NCBI RefSeq assembly: GCF_011320115.1
Contig: NZ_JAANOZ010000005.1
Location: 124,001 to 188,000 of the forward strand
From: Croceibacterium segetis
GTDB lineage: Bacteria > Pseudomonadota > Alphaproteobacteria > Sphingomonadales > Sphingomonadaceae
Reading direction: 5' to 3'
DNA: 64,000 bases
Shown here one piece after another: positions 1-7,377 of this stretch. The notes beneath the pieces are model-generated. The model had not been told where the DNA came from and did not search any database. It worked only from the letters and a program-made list of their open reading frames with translations. The stretch's first letter is position 1. Every line of letters begins with the position of its first letter. Both the position numbers and the translations under genes were made by a program.

Positions 1-450
1 GCTTCGGCCAGCGAGATCGTCGCCGGCGCGTTGCAGGACCAGCACCGCGCGCTGATCATGGGCGAGCGCAGCTTCGGCAAGGGCAGCGTTCAGTCGCTGC
101 TGCCGCTGACCAAGGACAGCGCGCTCAAGCTGACCACCGCGCGCTATTACACCCCGGCCGGGCGGTCTGTGCAGGAAGGCGGCATCAAGCCCGACATCCG
201 CGTGCCCCAGCTCAGCGATCCCGACGAGGCGCTGCGGCTGAAGTACGCCTATCGCGAAAGCGATCTCAAGCGACACCTGGTCAACGAGGCAGCGCTCAAG
301 GACGACGACCTCGAGAACGACGCCAAGCCCGATCCGCGCTTCACCGAGACCGCCGAGCAGTTGAAGAAGCAAGGCATCGACGACTTCCAGCTGCATTACG
401 CGCTGCAGACGTTGGCTCACACCGCCAACGTACGAACCGCGCAACGCTGA
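1..450 (+). CDS. ctpA: C-terminal part of S41 family carboxy-terminal processing peptidase (partial, runs in from the left edge)
   Basis: The reading frame is open from base 1, so this is the end of a longer gene. It begins at ASASEI, where the nucleophilic serine of S41 (Prc/CtpA) proteases lies, and continues to SFGKGSVQ (bases 73-96), which carries the general-base lysine. CtpA enzymes are periplasmic proteases that trim C-termini of exported proteins. The tail after about base 230 is charged and family-variable. The N-terminal signal, PDZ domain and first half of the catalytic domain lie outside the window. The stop at 448-450 is followed after 8 bases by dsbB, so the genes are probably co-transcribed. 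The family call is firm; the exact symbol rests on family resemblance. Confidence 0.9.
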   Translation, partial: ASASEIVAGALQDQHRALIMGERSFGKGSVQSLLPLTKDSALKLTTARYYTPAGRSVQEGGIKPDIRVPQLSDPDEALRLKYAYRESDLKRHLVNEAALKDDDLENDAKPDPRFTETAEQLKKQGIDDFQLHYALQTLAHTANVRTAQR

Positions 451-458
451 GCGCCAGG

Positions 459-929
459 GTGACGGCATCGGACAAGCTCGCCCAGCGGCTCGCGATCGGC
501 GTGCCGGCGCTGCTGCTCGGCGGCGCCTATCTGTCACAGTACGGCTTCGGGCTGTTCCCGTGCGAGATGTGCTGGTGGCAACGCTATGCCCATTTCGCCG
601 CGCTGGCGCTGGCGCTGGCTTCGACAATTGCCGCGCCCAAACGGCTCTGGATCGGTCTCGCAGGACTGGCGATCCTGGTCGCTGGATTGCTCGGGGCTTA
701 TCATGCCGGCGTCGAGTACAAGTGGTGGGAGGGGGTCACCACCTGCAGCAGCACCGCCGGGGGCAATTCGCTCGACGACATTCTCAACGCCCCGCTGATC
801 CGCTGCGATGAGCCGCAATGGACGCTGCTGGGCATTTCGCTCGCCGGCTTCAATTTCCTCTTCTCGACCGCCGCGGCGGTGATCATTTTCGTACTGCTCG
901 GCAGCCGTGCCCAGGAAACCCGGGCGTGA
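459..929 (+). CDS. dsbB: Disulfide bond formation protein B (DsbB family)
   Basis: 156-residue inner-membrane protein with four predicted hydrophobic spans. The family's two cysteine pairs are present: C35-E-M-C38 at the end of the first span, and C96 with C116 in the long periplasmic loop. DsbB reoxidises DsbA and passes electrons to quinone. The start is GTG at 459, eight bases after the ctpA stop. The gene ends in a GTGA overlap with coq7, so translation is probably coupled. The pairing with a ubiquinone-biosynthesis gene fits the quinone dependence of DsbB, but that link is inference. Confidence 0.93.
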   Translation: MTASDKLAQRLAIGVPALLLGGAYLSQYGFGLFPCEMCWWQRYAHFAALALALASTIAAPKRLWIGLAGLAILVAGLLGAYHAGVEYKWWEGVTTCSSTAGGNSLDDILNAPLIRCDEPQWTLLGISLAGFNFLFSTAAAVIIFVLLGSRAQETRA

Positions 930-1444
930 GCAAGGACCGTTCAGCGATGATCCGGGTCGACCAGGCCGGCGAATACGGGGCGACGCGGATCTATGCCGGG
1001 CAGCTGGCGGTGATGGGCGATCGCGGGCCGCATTCGCCCGACATCCGGGCGATGGCCGAGCAGGAAGCCGGCCACCTCGCTAAGTTCGACGCCCTTGTAG
1101 CCCGGCGCGGGACGCGGCCGACCGCGTTGCAGCCGTTCTGGTCGGTCGCCGGCTATGCGCTAGGCGCGGCCACTGCGCTGATCGGGCCCGAAGCGGCGAT
1201 GGCCTGCACCGCGGCGATCGAGGAAGAGATCGACCGCCACTATACCCGCCAGCTCGCCGAACTCGACGAAAGCGGCGAGGACCCCGAGCTGGCCCGGATG
1301 ATCGGTGAATTCCGCGAGGACGAGCGCGAGCATCGCGACCTGGCGATCGCTGCCGGGGCCGAACGAGCCCCGGGTTACGCGCTGCTGTCGACGGCGATCC
1401 GCCTCGGCTGCCGCGCGGCGATCCGCCTTTCCGAGAAGATTTGA
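926..1444 (+). CDS. coq7: Demethoxyubiquinone hydroxylase (Coq7 family di-iron protein)
   Basis: 172 residues from the GTG at 926, which overlaps the dsbB stop by four bases. An upstream ATG at 818 lies in frame but inside dsbB and would add non-conserved sequence, so I prefer 926. The di-iron ligands are visible: E16 in DQAGEYGA, E47xxH50 in EQEAGH, E99/E100 in IEEEID, and E133xxH136 in EDEREH. The enzyme carries out the penultimate hydroxylation of ubiquinone synthesis at the inner membrane. Length matches short bacterial Coq7 proteins. Confidence 0.93.
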   Translation: MSKDRSAMIRVDQAGEYGATRIYAGQLAVMGDRGPHSPDIRAMAEQEAGHLAKFDALVARRGTRPTALQPFWSVAGYALGAATALIGPEAAMACTAAIEEEIDRHYTRQLAELDESGEDPELARMIGEFREDEREHRDLAIAAGAERAPGYALLSTAIRLGCRAAIRLSEKI

Positions 1445-1547
1445 CGAGGAACAACGCGTGGGCGCAAAGCGCTTCACTAGGTGTTCACCTGATGGAGGCT
1501 TCATTCGCCGGCTGGCATACGCGGGGCCGCACCGAAGGACAAAGACG

Positions 1548-2120
1548 ATGAAACGCTTCGCTCTCCTCACGCTCGCAGCGCTCGCCGCGAGTCCCGCCGC
1601 GGCGCAAAACGGCTCGGCGCAAGGGCCGGCCGAGCCGAAGGTCAATCAGCTGATCGTCTACGGCGACGACCAGTGCCCGCCGTCGACCGGCGACGAGATC
1701 ACCGTTTGCGCCCGTCTCGACGAAAGCGAGCGCTACCGCATCCCCGAATCGCTGCGCCAGCTCGACGGGCCGCAAAACGAAGCCTGGACGAATAAGGTGA
1801 GGTCGTTCGAGACGGTCGGCGATTTTGGCCCGCTGTCGTGCACCCCGACGGGCGCCGGCGGCGAGCTCGGCTGTACCGCGAAGATGATCGAGGCCGCGTA
1901 CGCCGAGAAGCGCGAGATCGCGCGAACCAACGTCCACATGGCCGAGCTGGTCGCGCAGGCGCGCCAGCAACGCCTGTCGACCCTCGACGCTGACGCTGCG
2001 GCGACCCAGGCCCGCGTCGAGGCGCTCGAAAAGGAGCGCGCGCGGCTCGAAGCGCAAGGCGTTCCGCCGGCCGAAGCCGCCGCCCAGGCGGCCGACAACA
2101 TCGCCAAGACCCAACGGTGA
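1548..2120 (+). CDS. Secreted hypothetical protein with C-terminal coiled coil
   Basis: 190 residues from the ATG at 1548, chosen because it begins a clean signal peptide (MKRFALLTLAALAA, cleavage near AAAQ at residue 20). The same frame is open upstream to 1305 but that part overlaps coq7. The mature part has a short cysteine-containing segment (DQCPPSTGDEITVCARL) of a type I associate with sphingomonad secreted hypotheticals. The last 60 residues are alanine, glutamate and arginine rich and probably form a helix or coiled coil. I cannot assign a function. It may follow coq7 in the same transcript, though the 103-base gap allows its own promoter. Confidence 0.75.
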   Translation: MKRFALLTLAALAASPAAAQNGSAQGPAEPKVNQLIVYGDDQCPPSTGDEITVCARLDESERYRIPESLRQLDGPQNEAWTNKVRSFETVGDFGPLSCTPTGAGGELGCTAKMIEAAYAEKREIARTNVHMAELVAQARQQRLSTLDADAAATQARVEALEKERARLEAQGVPPAEAAAQAADNIAKTQR

Positions 2121-2163
2121 CAGCGTAAGTGCGCGATTAATAAAAATAATCTAGTGCGGCCGG

Positions 2164-3288
2164 ATGAGCGGTCGCAAGCGCATCCTGACGGTATTCGGCA
2201 CGCGGCCGGAAGCGATCAAGCTGTTCCCGCTGGTCCATGCCCTCGAAGCCGATCCGCGCTTCGAAAGCCGCGTGTGCGTTAGCGGACAGCACCGCTCGAT
2301 GCTCGACCAGGTGCTCGAAATCGCCAGCATCGCCCCCGACCACGACCTCGACCTGATGCGGCCCGACCAATCGCTCGATGCGCTCACCGCTGAGCTGCTC
2401 ACCGGGCTCGGCAAGATTTTCGACGCCGAGCGGCCCGATTGGGTGGTCGTCCAGGGCGACACCGCTACGGCAATGACCGCAGCGATCGCCGCGTATTATC
2501 GCAAGATCCCCGTCGCGCATGTCGAGGCGGGGCTGCGTAGCGGCAATATCCATCATCCCTGGCCCGAGGAGGTCAACCGCAAGATCATCGGCACGATCGC
2601 CGCACTTCATTGCGCTCCCACCGAGACTTCGGCGGCGGCCCTGCGGCGCGAAAACGTCGATCCGGCGGCGGTCCATGTTACCGGCAACACGGTGATCGAT
2701 GCGTTGCACTGGATCACCGCCAAGATCGCCGAGCGACCCGAGCTCGCCGACGGGCTCGCTCATCTCGAACGGCGCTTCGCCGGCAAGCGGATCGTCGGCG
2801 TGACCAGCCACCGGCGGGAGAATTTCGGCGAGGGAATGGCGGCGATCGCGGATGCAATCCGCCGCCTTGCCGGACGCAATGACCTGGCGATGATCTTCCC
2901 GGTCCATCTCAACCCCAATGTCCGCGCGGTAATGAACGAAAGGCTCGGCGGGCTAGACAACGTCGCGCTGATCGAGCCGCTCGATTACCCACATTTCGCG
3001 CGCCTGCTGGACCTTGCCACGCTGATGCTGACCGACAGTGGCGGCGTGCAGGAAGAAGCGCCTGCACTCGGCAAGCCGGTGCTGGTCATGCGCGAGACCA
3101 CTGAGCGGCCCGAAGGTGTCGAAGCGGGAACCGCGAAGCTCGTCGGTACCGATGCGGACCGGATCGTCGCCGAGGCCGAGCGCTTGCTGGATGACCCGGC
3201 GGCCTATGCCGCGATGGCCCGCGCCCACAATCCGTTCGGCGATGGGCGCAGCGCCGCGCGGATCGTCGGGCTGCTCGCAACTACCTGA
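2164..3288 (+). CDS. wecB: UDP-N-acetylglucosamine 2-epimerase, non-hydrolysing
   Basis: 374 residues, normal family length. Conserved features are GTRPEAIK (12-19), GQHRSML (41-47), QGDT (97-100), HVEAGLRSG (119-127), SHRREN (215-220) and DSGGVQEEAP near residue 292. It interconverts UDP-GlcNAc and UDP-ManNAc in the cytosol. The downstream gene encodes the matching dehydrogenase, so the pair should supply UDP-ManNAcA to the polysaccharide made by the following genes. It is the first gene of the surface-polysaccharide locus. Confidence 0.95.
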   Translation: MSGRKRILTVFGTRPEAIKLFPLVHALEADPRFESRVCVSGQHRSMLDQVLEIASIAPDHDLDLMRPDQSLDALTAELLTGLGKIFDAERPDWVVVQGDTATAMTAAIAAYYRKIPVAHVEAGLRSGNIHHPWPEEVNRKIIGTIAALHCAPTETSAAALRRENVDPAAVHVTGNTVIDALHWITAKIAERPELADGLAHLERRFAGKRIVGVTSHRRENFGEGMAAIADAIRRLAGRNDLAMIFPVHLNPNVRAVMNERLGGLDNVALIEPLDYPHFARLLDLATLMLTDSGGVQEEAPALGKPVLVMRETTERPEGVEAGTAKLVGTDADRIVAEAERLLDDPAAYAAMARAHNPFGDGRSAARIVGLLATT

Positions 3289-3349
3289 TCGTTACCGTAT
3301 TTTTCATCCCTTGCTGCCACACGGGCCCGGACGACAGCGAGGAATAAGC

Positions 3350-4726
3350 ATGCGCGGCGAGAACCTGCCCCAGGTCAGTGTCATCGGGCTCGGTTACATC
3401 GGCCTGCCGACAGCGGCGGTGATCGCCCGTGCCGGCATGCGCGTGCACGGGGTCGACGTCAGCCAGGCGGTGGTCGACACGATCAACCGCGGCGACATCC
3501 ATATCGAGGAGGTCGATCTCGATGGGCTTGTCCAGGCCGTCGTCCAGCGCGGCCTGCTGCGCGCCGGGACCGAGGTCGAGACGGCCGACGTATTCGTGAT
3601 CGCGGTGCCGACCCCGTTCCACAGGGACGGCCAGCATACCCCGGACCTGTCCTACGTTCTCGCTGCCGCGGAAAGCGTCGCCAAGGTGCTCAAGGCGGGC
3701 GACACGATCATTCTCGAATCGACCTCGCCCGTCGGGACGACCGAGCAGTTGCGCGATGCGATCGCGGCGGTGCGGTCCGACCTGGCGCTGCCCGGGCTTA
3801 CCGCCGGCACGCCCGATATCGCGATCGCCTATTGTCCGGAGCGCGTGCTGCCCGGCCGCATCCTCGAGGAACTCACCCACAACGACCGCTCGATCGGCGG
3901 TGTGACCCCGCGCTGCGCGAGAAAGGCACTCACGTTCTACAAGCGCTTCGTGCGCGGTACCTGCGTCACCACGGACGCGCGCTCGGCCGAGATGACCAAG
4001 CTGGTCGAGAACGCCTACCGCGACGTCAACATCGCCTTCGCCAACGAGCTGTCGGTCGTGGCCGATGCAATGGACCTCGACGTGTGGGAAGTGATCCGCC
4101 TGGCCAACCGCCATCCGCGGGTGAACATCCTCTCGCCCGGGCCGGGTGTGGGCGGGCATTGCATCGCGGTCGACCCGTGGTTCATCGTCCACGGCGCGCC
4201 GCAGGAGACCCCGCTGATCCGCACCGCGCGCGGCGTCAATGACAACAAGATCCACCACGTGATCGCGCGCGCGAGCGCGCTGGTAGAAACCAACCCCCAG
4301 GCGCGAGTGGCGTGCCTTGGGCTCGCTTTCAAAGCCAATATCGACGATTTTCGCGAAAGCCCCGCGCGCTTGGTCGCCGCGACGCTGGCGCGCCGCTTCG
4401 GGGAAAGGATCGCTATCGTCGAGCCTTTCGCCGCCGAGCTGCCGCCTGAATTTGAGGGTACCGGCGCGACCCAAATCGATATCGACACCGCCCTCGAGGA
4501 TTGTGGCGTTCTGATCGTCCTCGTCGATCACGATCTGTTCAAGTCGGTTCCACTTGCCGAGCGCGCCGGGAAGGTCGTTTATGACACTCGCGGTGCCTGG
4601 GCCGATCAACCAGGGGTTGGCGCCTTGTCTTGCGAAGTGTTGTCTCGCGAAGTGGGTGAGGCAGTGCCCGAAGCGGGCCGCTGGGCGCAGACGCGGACCA
4701 CCTCCCGTACGGCCTCTGGAACCTGA
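3350..4726 (+). CDS. wecC: UDP-N-acetyl-D-mannosamine dehydrogenase
   Basis: 458 residues from the ATG at 3350, preceded by GAGGAA. The frame is open upstream to 3038 but that overlaps wecB. It has an N-terminal NAD-binding GLGYIGLP (13-20), the catalytic cysteine C271 in GGHCI, and the C-terminal UDP-binding domain with LGLAFKANIDDFRESPA. It oxidises UDP-ManNAc to UDP-ManNAcA in two steps. The core domain finishes at about YDTRGAWADQ; the last 35 or so residues are low in conserved character and lie opposite the 3' end of the convergent membrane-protein gene, so they look like a read-through extension. Confidence 0.93.
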   Translation: MRGENLPQVSVIGLGYIGLPTAAVIARAGMRVHGVDVSQAVVDTINRGDIHIEEVDLDGLVQAVVQRGLLRAGTEVETADVFVIAVPTPFHRDGQHTPDLSYVLAAAESVAKVLKAGDTIILESTSPVGTTEQLRDAIAAVRSDLALPGLTAGTPDIAIAYCPERVLPGRILEELTHNDRSIGGVTPRCARKALTFYKRFVRGTCVTTDARSAEMTKLVENAYRDVNIAFANELSVVADAMDLDVWEVIRLANRHPRVNILSPGPGVGGHCIAVDPWFIVHGAPQETPLIRTARGVNDNKIHHVIARASALVETNPQARVACLGLAFKANIDDFRESPARLVAATLARRFGERIAIVEPFAAELPPEFEGTGATQIDIDTALEDCGVLIVLVDHDLFKSVPLAERAGKVVYDTRGAWADQPGVGALSCEVLSREVGEAVPEAGRWAQTRTTSRTASGT

Positions 4727-5043
4727 TCCCAGGCAGGGCCTTGCAGAACAACCTGGCCGGGTGTTGTTCTATCGATTGCCAATCCCGCCTGCGCGATGAG
4801 GCGCATGACGTTATCGCACCGCGAATCGTTCGCGACCGCGGCCGCGGGGGCGATGTCGGCTGTTGGCGTCAGCGATTGGCTCGAAAAGATGCCCGTTTGG
4901 TACAACCCAATCAGGAGGATGATAGCTGGGTAGATTATCCCTGCAGCCGCTCTCGCGCGTGGGATTGCCAGCGCTAACCCCATTGGCAGCAGCATGAGTG
5001 CGTAGAGCACCAGTGCACACAGGCTCGCGAGTGTTTGGGACAT
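4606..5043 (-). CDS. Small membrane-anchored hypothetical protein
   Basis: 145 residues. Two hydrophobic segments (about residues 5-25 and 33-50) are followed by a soluble tail with two cysteines (SRCDNVM and VRVCAQ). No family is recognised. The ATG at 5043 faces the promoter region of the polymerase gene. The last 121 bases overlap the extended 3' end of wecC on the other strand. The hydrophobic start makes a real gene more likely than a shadow, but this is a moderate call. Confidence 0.55.
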   Translation of the reverse strand: MSQTLASLCALVLYALMLLPMGLALAIPRARAAAGIIYPAIILLIGLYQTGIFSSQSLTPTADIAPAAAVANDSRCDNVMRLIAQAGLAIDRTTPGQVVLQGPAWDQVPEAVREVVRVCAQRPASGTASPTSRDNTSQDKAPTPG

Positions 5044-5115
5044 AATTCCTGACGCTGCTAGGCTGCTTTAAGCCACGGTGCAATGTGCCCCAAATTTTCG
5101 CAAGATGCGGGCAGC

Positions 5116-5142
5116 TTTACACCGGCGCGCGGACCCTATAGC
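5116..5142 (+). promoter_or_regulatory. Candidate promoter for the polymerase/export genes
   Basis: TTTACA (5116-5121) and TATAGC (5137-5142) are separated by 15 bases, in the divergent gap before the ATG at 5181. The spacer is shorter than ideal, so this is a visual suggestion only. Confidence 0.3.
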
Positions 5143-5180
5143 GCCCGAAGCGGGTACATCGATAATCGGAAATTGATCGC

Positions 5181-6578
5181 ATGCGGTTCACCCGCCGATT
5201 CGAAAATTCACGCTTGGCTGTCCTGCTCCTTCTGTTCGCCGCGTGTTTTGTCCTCGGAGGCGCCTCCCGGGTCGACGTTTTCAGCCTCATTCTTCTGCAG
5301 CCGCTCGCCGTGGTCTGCGCTGTGGGGTTGCTGCTCCTCCCCGGTCCGATCGAATGGAGCCGTATCCGCGTGCCTTTCTTACTGCTGGCGGCGCTTGCTG
5401 CAACGATAGCCGCGCAGCTCGTGCCGCTTCCTCCTGCCATTTGGACCAACCTGCCTGGGCACGCAGCTTTCGCTCAGACCGCAACGATAGCCGGGATCGA
5501 ACAACCCTGGCGGCCGATCAGCCTCACGCCAGATTTGACGCTTGCCAGTCTGGTGGGCCTGGTCGTCCCGTTGGCCGTCCTGATTGGGATCGGCTCGCTG
5601 GGCGTGGAACACAAGCGGTCCGTTCTCGCGGTGCTCATTCTGGGGACCATGCTCAGCGCCATGTTCGGCCTGGCCCAGATCGCCGGCGGCGAACGAAGCC
5701 CCTTTTATCTGTACCAGATCTCCAACTTCGGTTCGGCGGTCGGTCTGTTCTCAAACCGCAATCACCAAGCGGTGCTGATCGCCATGACGTGGCCGATGCT
5801 CGCCGTGTGGTCGGCGATGCCTCAGGACGACAAACGGCGGGGAGTTGTTAGGTTCTGGGTGGCGGTCAGCGTCGGCATATTCTTGATGCCGCTTATCCTT
5901 GTCACCGGCTCACGGGCTGGCATTCTTCTTGGTGCCTTTGGATTGGCTTGCGCATTTCAAATCGGGCGGACGCGACGAAACAAGACTTCCTTCGTACACG
6001 GCAAATGGAAGCGCCGGTCGCAGATCGTGGTGGCAATAAGCGGAGTTGCAGTCCTGCTGATCGCCGTGTTCCTTTCGCGCGACGAAGCCATTCGGCGGCT
6101 GGTGGACGGTGGGAGCGAAGAGACGCGTGTGGCGAATACGCCGACGTTGCTCCACATCGCGGCTGACTTTTTCCCGATCGGTTCTGGATTTGGAAGTTTC
6201 GATCCGGTCTTTCGTTTCTACGAACCACTGCGCCTGCTCAAACCCGAATATCTCAATCATGCGCATAACGACTTGCTCGAGCTGTTGATCACCGGCGGAT
6301 TGTTTGGCGCCATCATCTTGCTCGCATTCCTTGGATGGTACGTGGCTCGTGCTTTCAAGATTTGGCGCCGCCCGTCCCAAGCCGGAGACTTCGAGAAGCT
6401 GGGCTCGGTCATGATGCTCATCGTCCTGTTGAGCAGCCTTGTCGATTATCCGTTGCGAACACCGCTGATGTCGGCGGTTTTCGCGGTGGCTTGCTGCTGG
6501 CTTGTTGAGCAGAGCGCCGTTCGGCGCAGCGGTCGGCGGGGGAGGGGCGAAAGAGCTTTACCGCCATTGGCTTTGTAA
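5181..6578 (+). CDS. O-antigen ligase / Wzy-type polysaccharide polymerase
   Basis: 465 residues with about ten to twelve hydrophobic spans. Wzy_C-type signatures are FSNRNHQA in the middle, TGSRAG after a span, and the large periplasmic loop ending in NHAHNDLLELLITGG. Such proteins polymerise undecaprenyl-linked repeat units or ligate them to lipid A core at the periplasmic face. Its position directly before wza- and wzc-type genes favours a polymerase role for this capsule or exopolysaccharide. Ligase activity cannot be excluded from sequence. Confidence 0.85.
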   Translation: MRFTRRFENSRLAVLLLLFAACFVLGGASRVDVFSLILLQPLAVVCAVGLLLLPGPIEWSRIRVPFLLLAALAATIAAQLVPLPPAIWTNLPGHAAFAQTATIAGIEQPWRPISLTPDLTLASLVGLVVPLAVLIGIGSLGVEHKRSVLAVLILGTMLSAMFGLAQIAGGERSPFYLYQISNFGSAVGLFSNRNHQAVLIAMTWPMLAVWSAMPQDDKRRGVVRFWVAVSVGIFLMPLILVTGSRAGILLGAFGLACAFQIGRTRRNKTSFVHGKWKRRSQIVVAISGVAVLLIAVFLSRDEAIRRLVDGGSEETRVANTPTLLHIAADFFPIGSGFGSFDPVFRFYEPLRLLKPEYLNHAHNDLLELLITGGLFGAIILLAFLGWYVARAFKIWRRPSQAGDFEKLGSVMMLIVLLSSLVDYPLRTPLMSAVFAVACCWLVEQSAVRRSGRRGRGERALPPLAL

Positions 6579-6634
6579 CTAGAGCGCCTCCCGAGAGTGG
6601 CCCGAGCGGCGGCAACAAGCAGCTGAGATAACCG

Positions 6635-7363
6635 GTGAAACTAGTCAAAATATTGGCCCCATCGGGCGCGCTTATGTTAGCCCTGTTGTCGCTTGGCGCG
6701 TGTACCTCTCAGGCGATGGTCAATACCGGCCGGGTCGCTCTGGCAACGCCCGACACCCTCCCGCCTCCGAGCAAGACAGACGTCACAACGGGAGGCCGCC
6801 CACATTACGTGGGCCCCTTCGACCGCATTTCAGTGGACGTGCTGGGTCTGCCCGAGTTGAGCCGTGACGTACGCGTCGATGCCGCAGGTCATGTCGAACT
6901 TCCGATCGCTGGTTCGGTCGATGTTACCGGTCAGTCGCCTGAGGAATTGGCTCAAATCATAGAGGCGCGGCTGCGCGGCAGTTACGTACGCAATCCGCAG
7001 GTAACGGTATCGGTGCTGGAAACCGTTAGCCAATCTGTTACCGTCGATGGCGAAGTCAAGATGCCGGGAATTTATCCTGTCCTAGGGCAAATGACGCTCA
7101 TGCGCGCCGTTGCTACCGCTCAGGGAACCAGTGAATATGCGAAGACCAGTCACGTTGTCGTATTTCGCACTGTGAATGGGCGGCAAATGGCGGCTCTTTA
7201 TGACCTTCGCGCCATTCGGCTGGGTGCATATGAGGACCCCAAGATCTACACTAATGACGTAGTGGTGGTCGGTGAATCCGACGCACGGAGGCTGTTCCCG
7301 CAAATTCTTCAGGCGGCCGGTTTGCTCGTGACGCCGGTAATAGCTTACCTCAATAACCATTGA
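6635..7363 (+). CDS. Polysaccharide export outer-membrane lipoprotein (Wza/GumB type)
   Basis: 242 residues from a GTG at 6635. The N-terminus is a lipoprotein signal with lipobox LGAC at about residue 23. It is followed by a Poly_export domain (GPFDRISVDV to VSVLE) and a SLBB-type domain (VTVDGEVKMPGIYPV). Members form the outer-membrane channel for the polymer and dock on the Wzc-type co-polymerase, which is the next gene 14 bases downstream. The protein is shorter than E. coli Wza and closer in size to GumB-like exporters. Confidence 0.9.
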   Translation: MKLVKILAPSGALMLALLSLGACTSQAMVNTGRVALATPDTLPPPSKTDVTTGGRPHYVGPFDRISVDVLGLPELSRDVRVDAAGHVELPIAGSVDVTGQSPEELAQIIEARLRGSYVRNPQVTVSVLETVSQSVTVDGEVKMPGIYPVLGQMTLMRAVATAQGTSEYAKTSHVVVFRTVNGRQMAALYDLRAIRLGAYEDPKIYTNDVVVVGESDARRLFPQILQAAGLLVTPVIAYLNNH

Positions 7364-7377
7364 ACGGCGTCTAATGG

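Noticed and set aside
1485-1512. AGGTGTTCACCT palindrome before the secreted hypothetical gene
   Set aside because: Too short for a firm operator or terminator call, with no second copy nearby.
2137-2907. Minus-strand frame of 256 codons opposite wecB
   Set aside because: wecB is clear on the plus strand; the frame shows no motifs.
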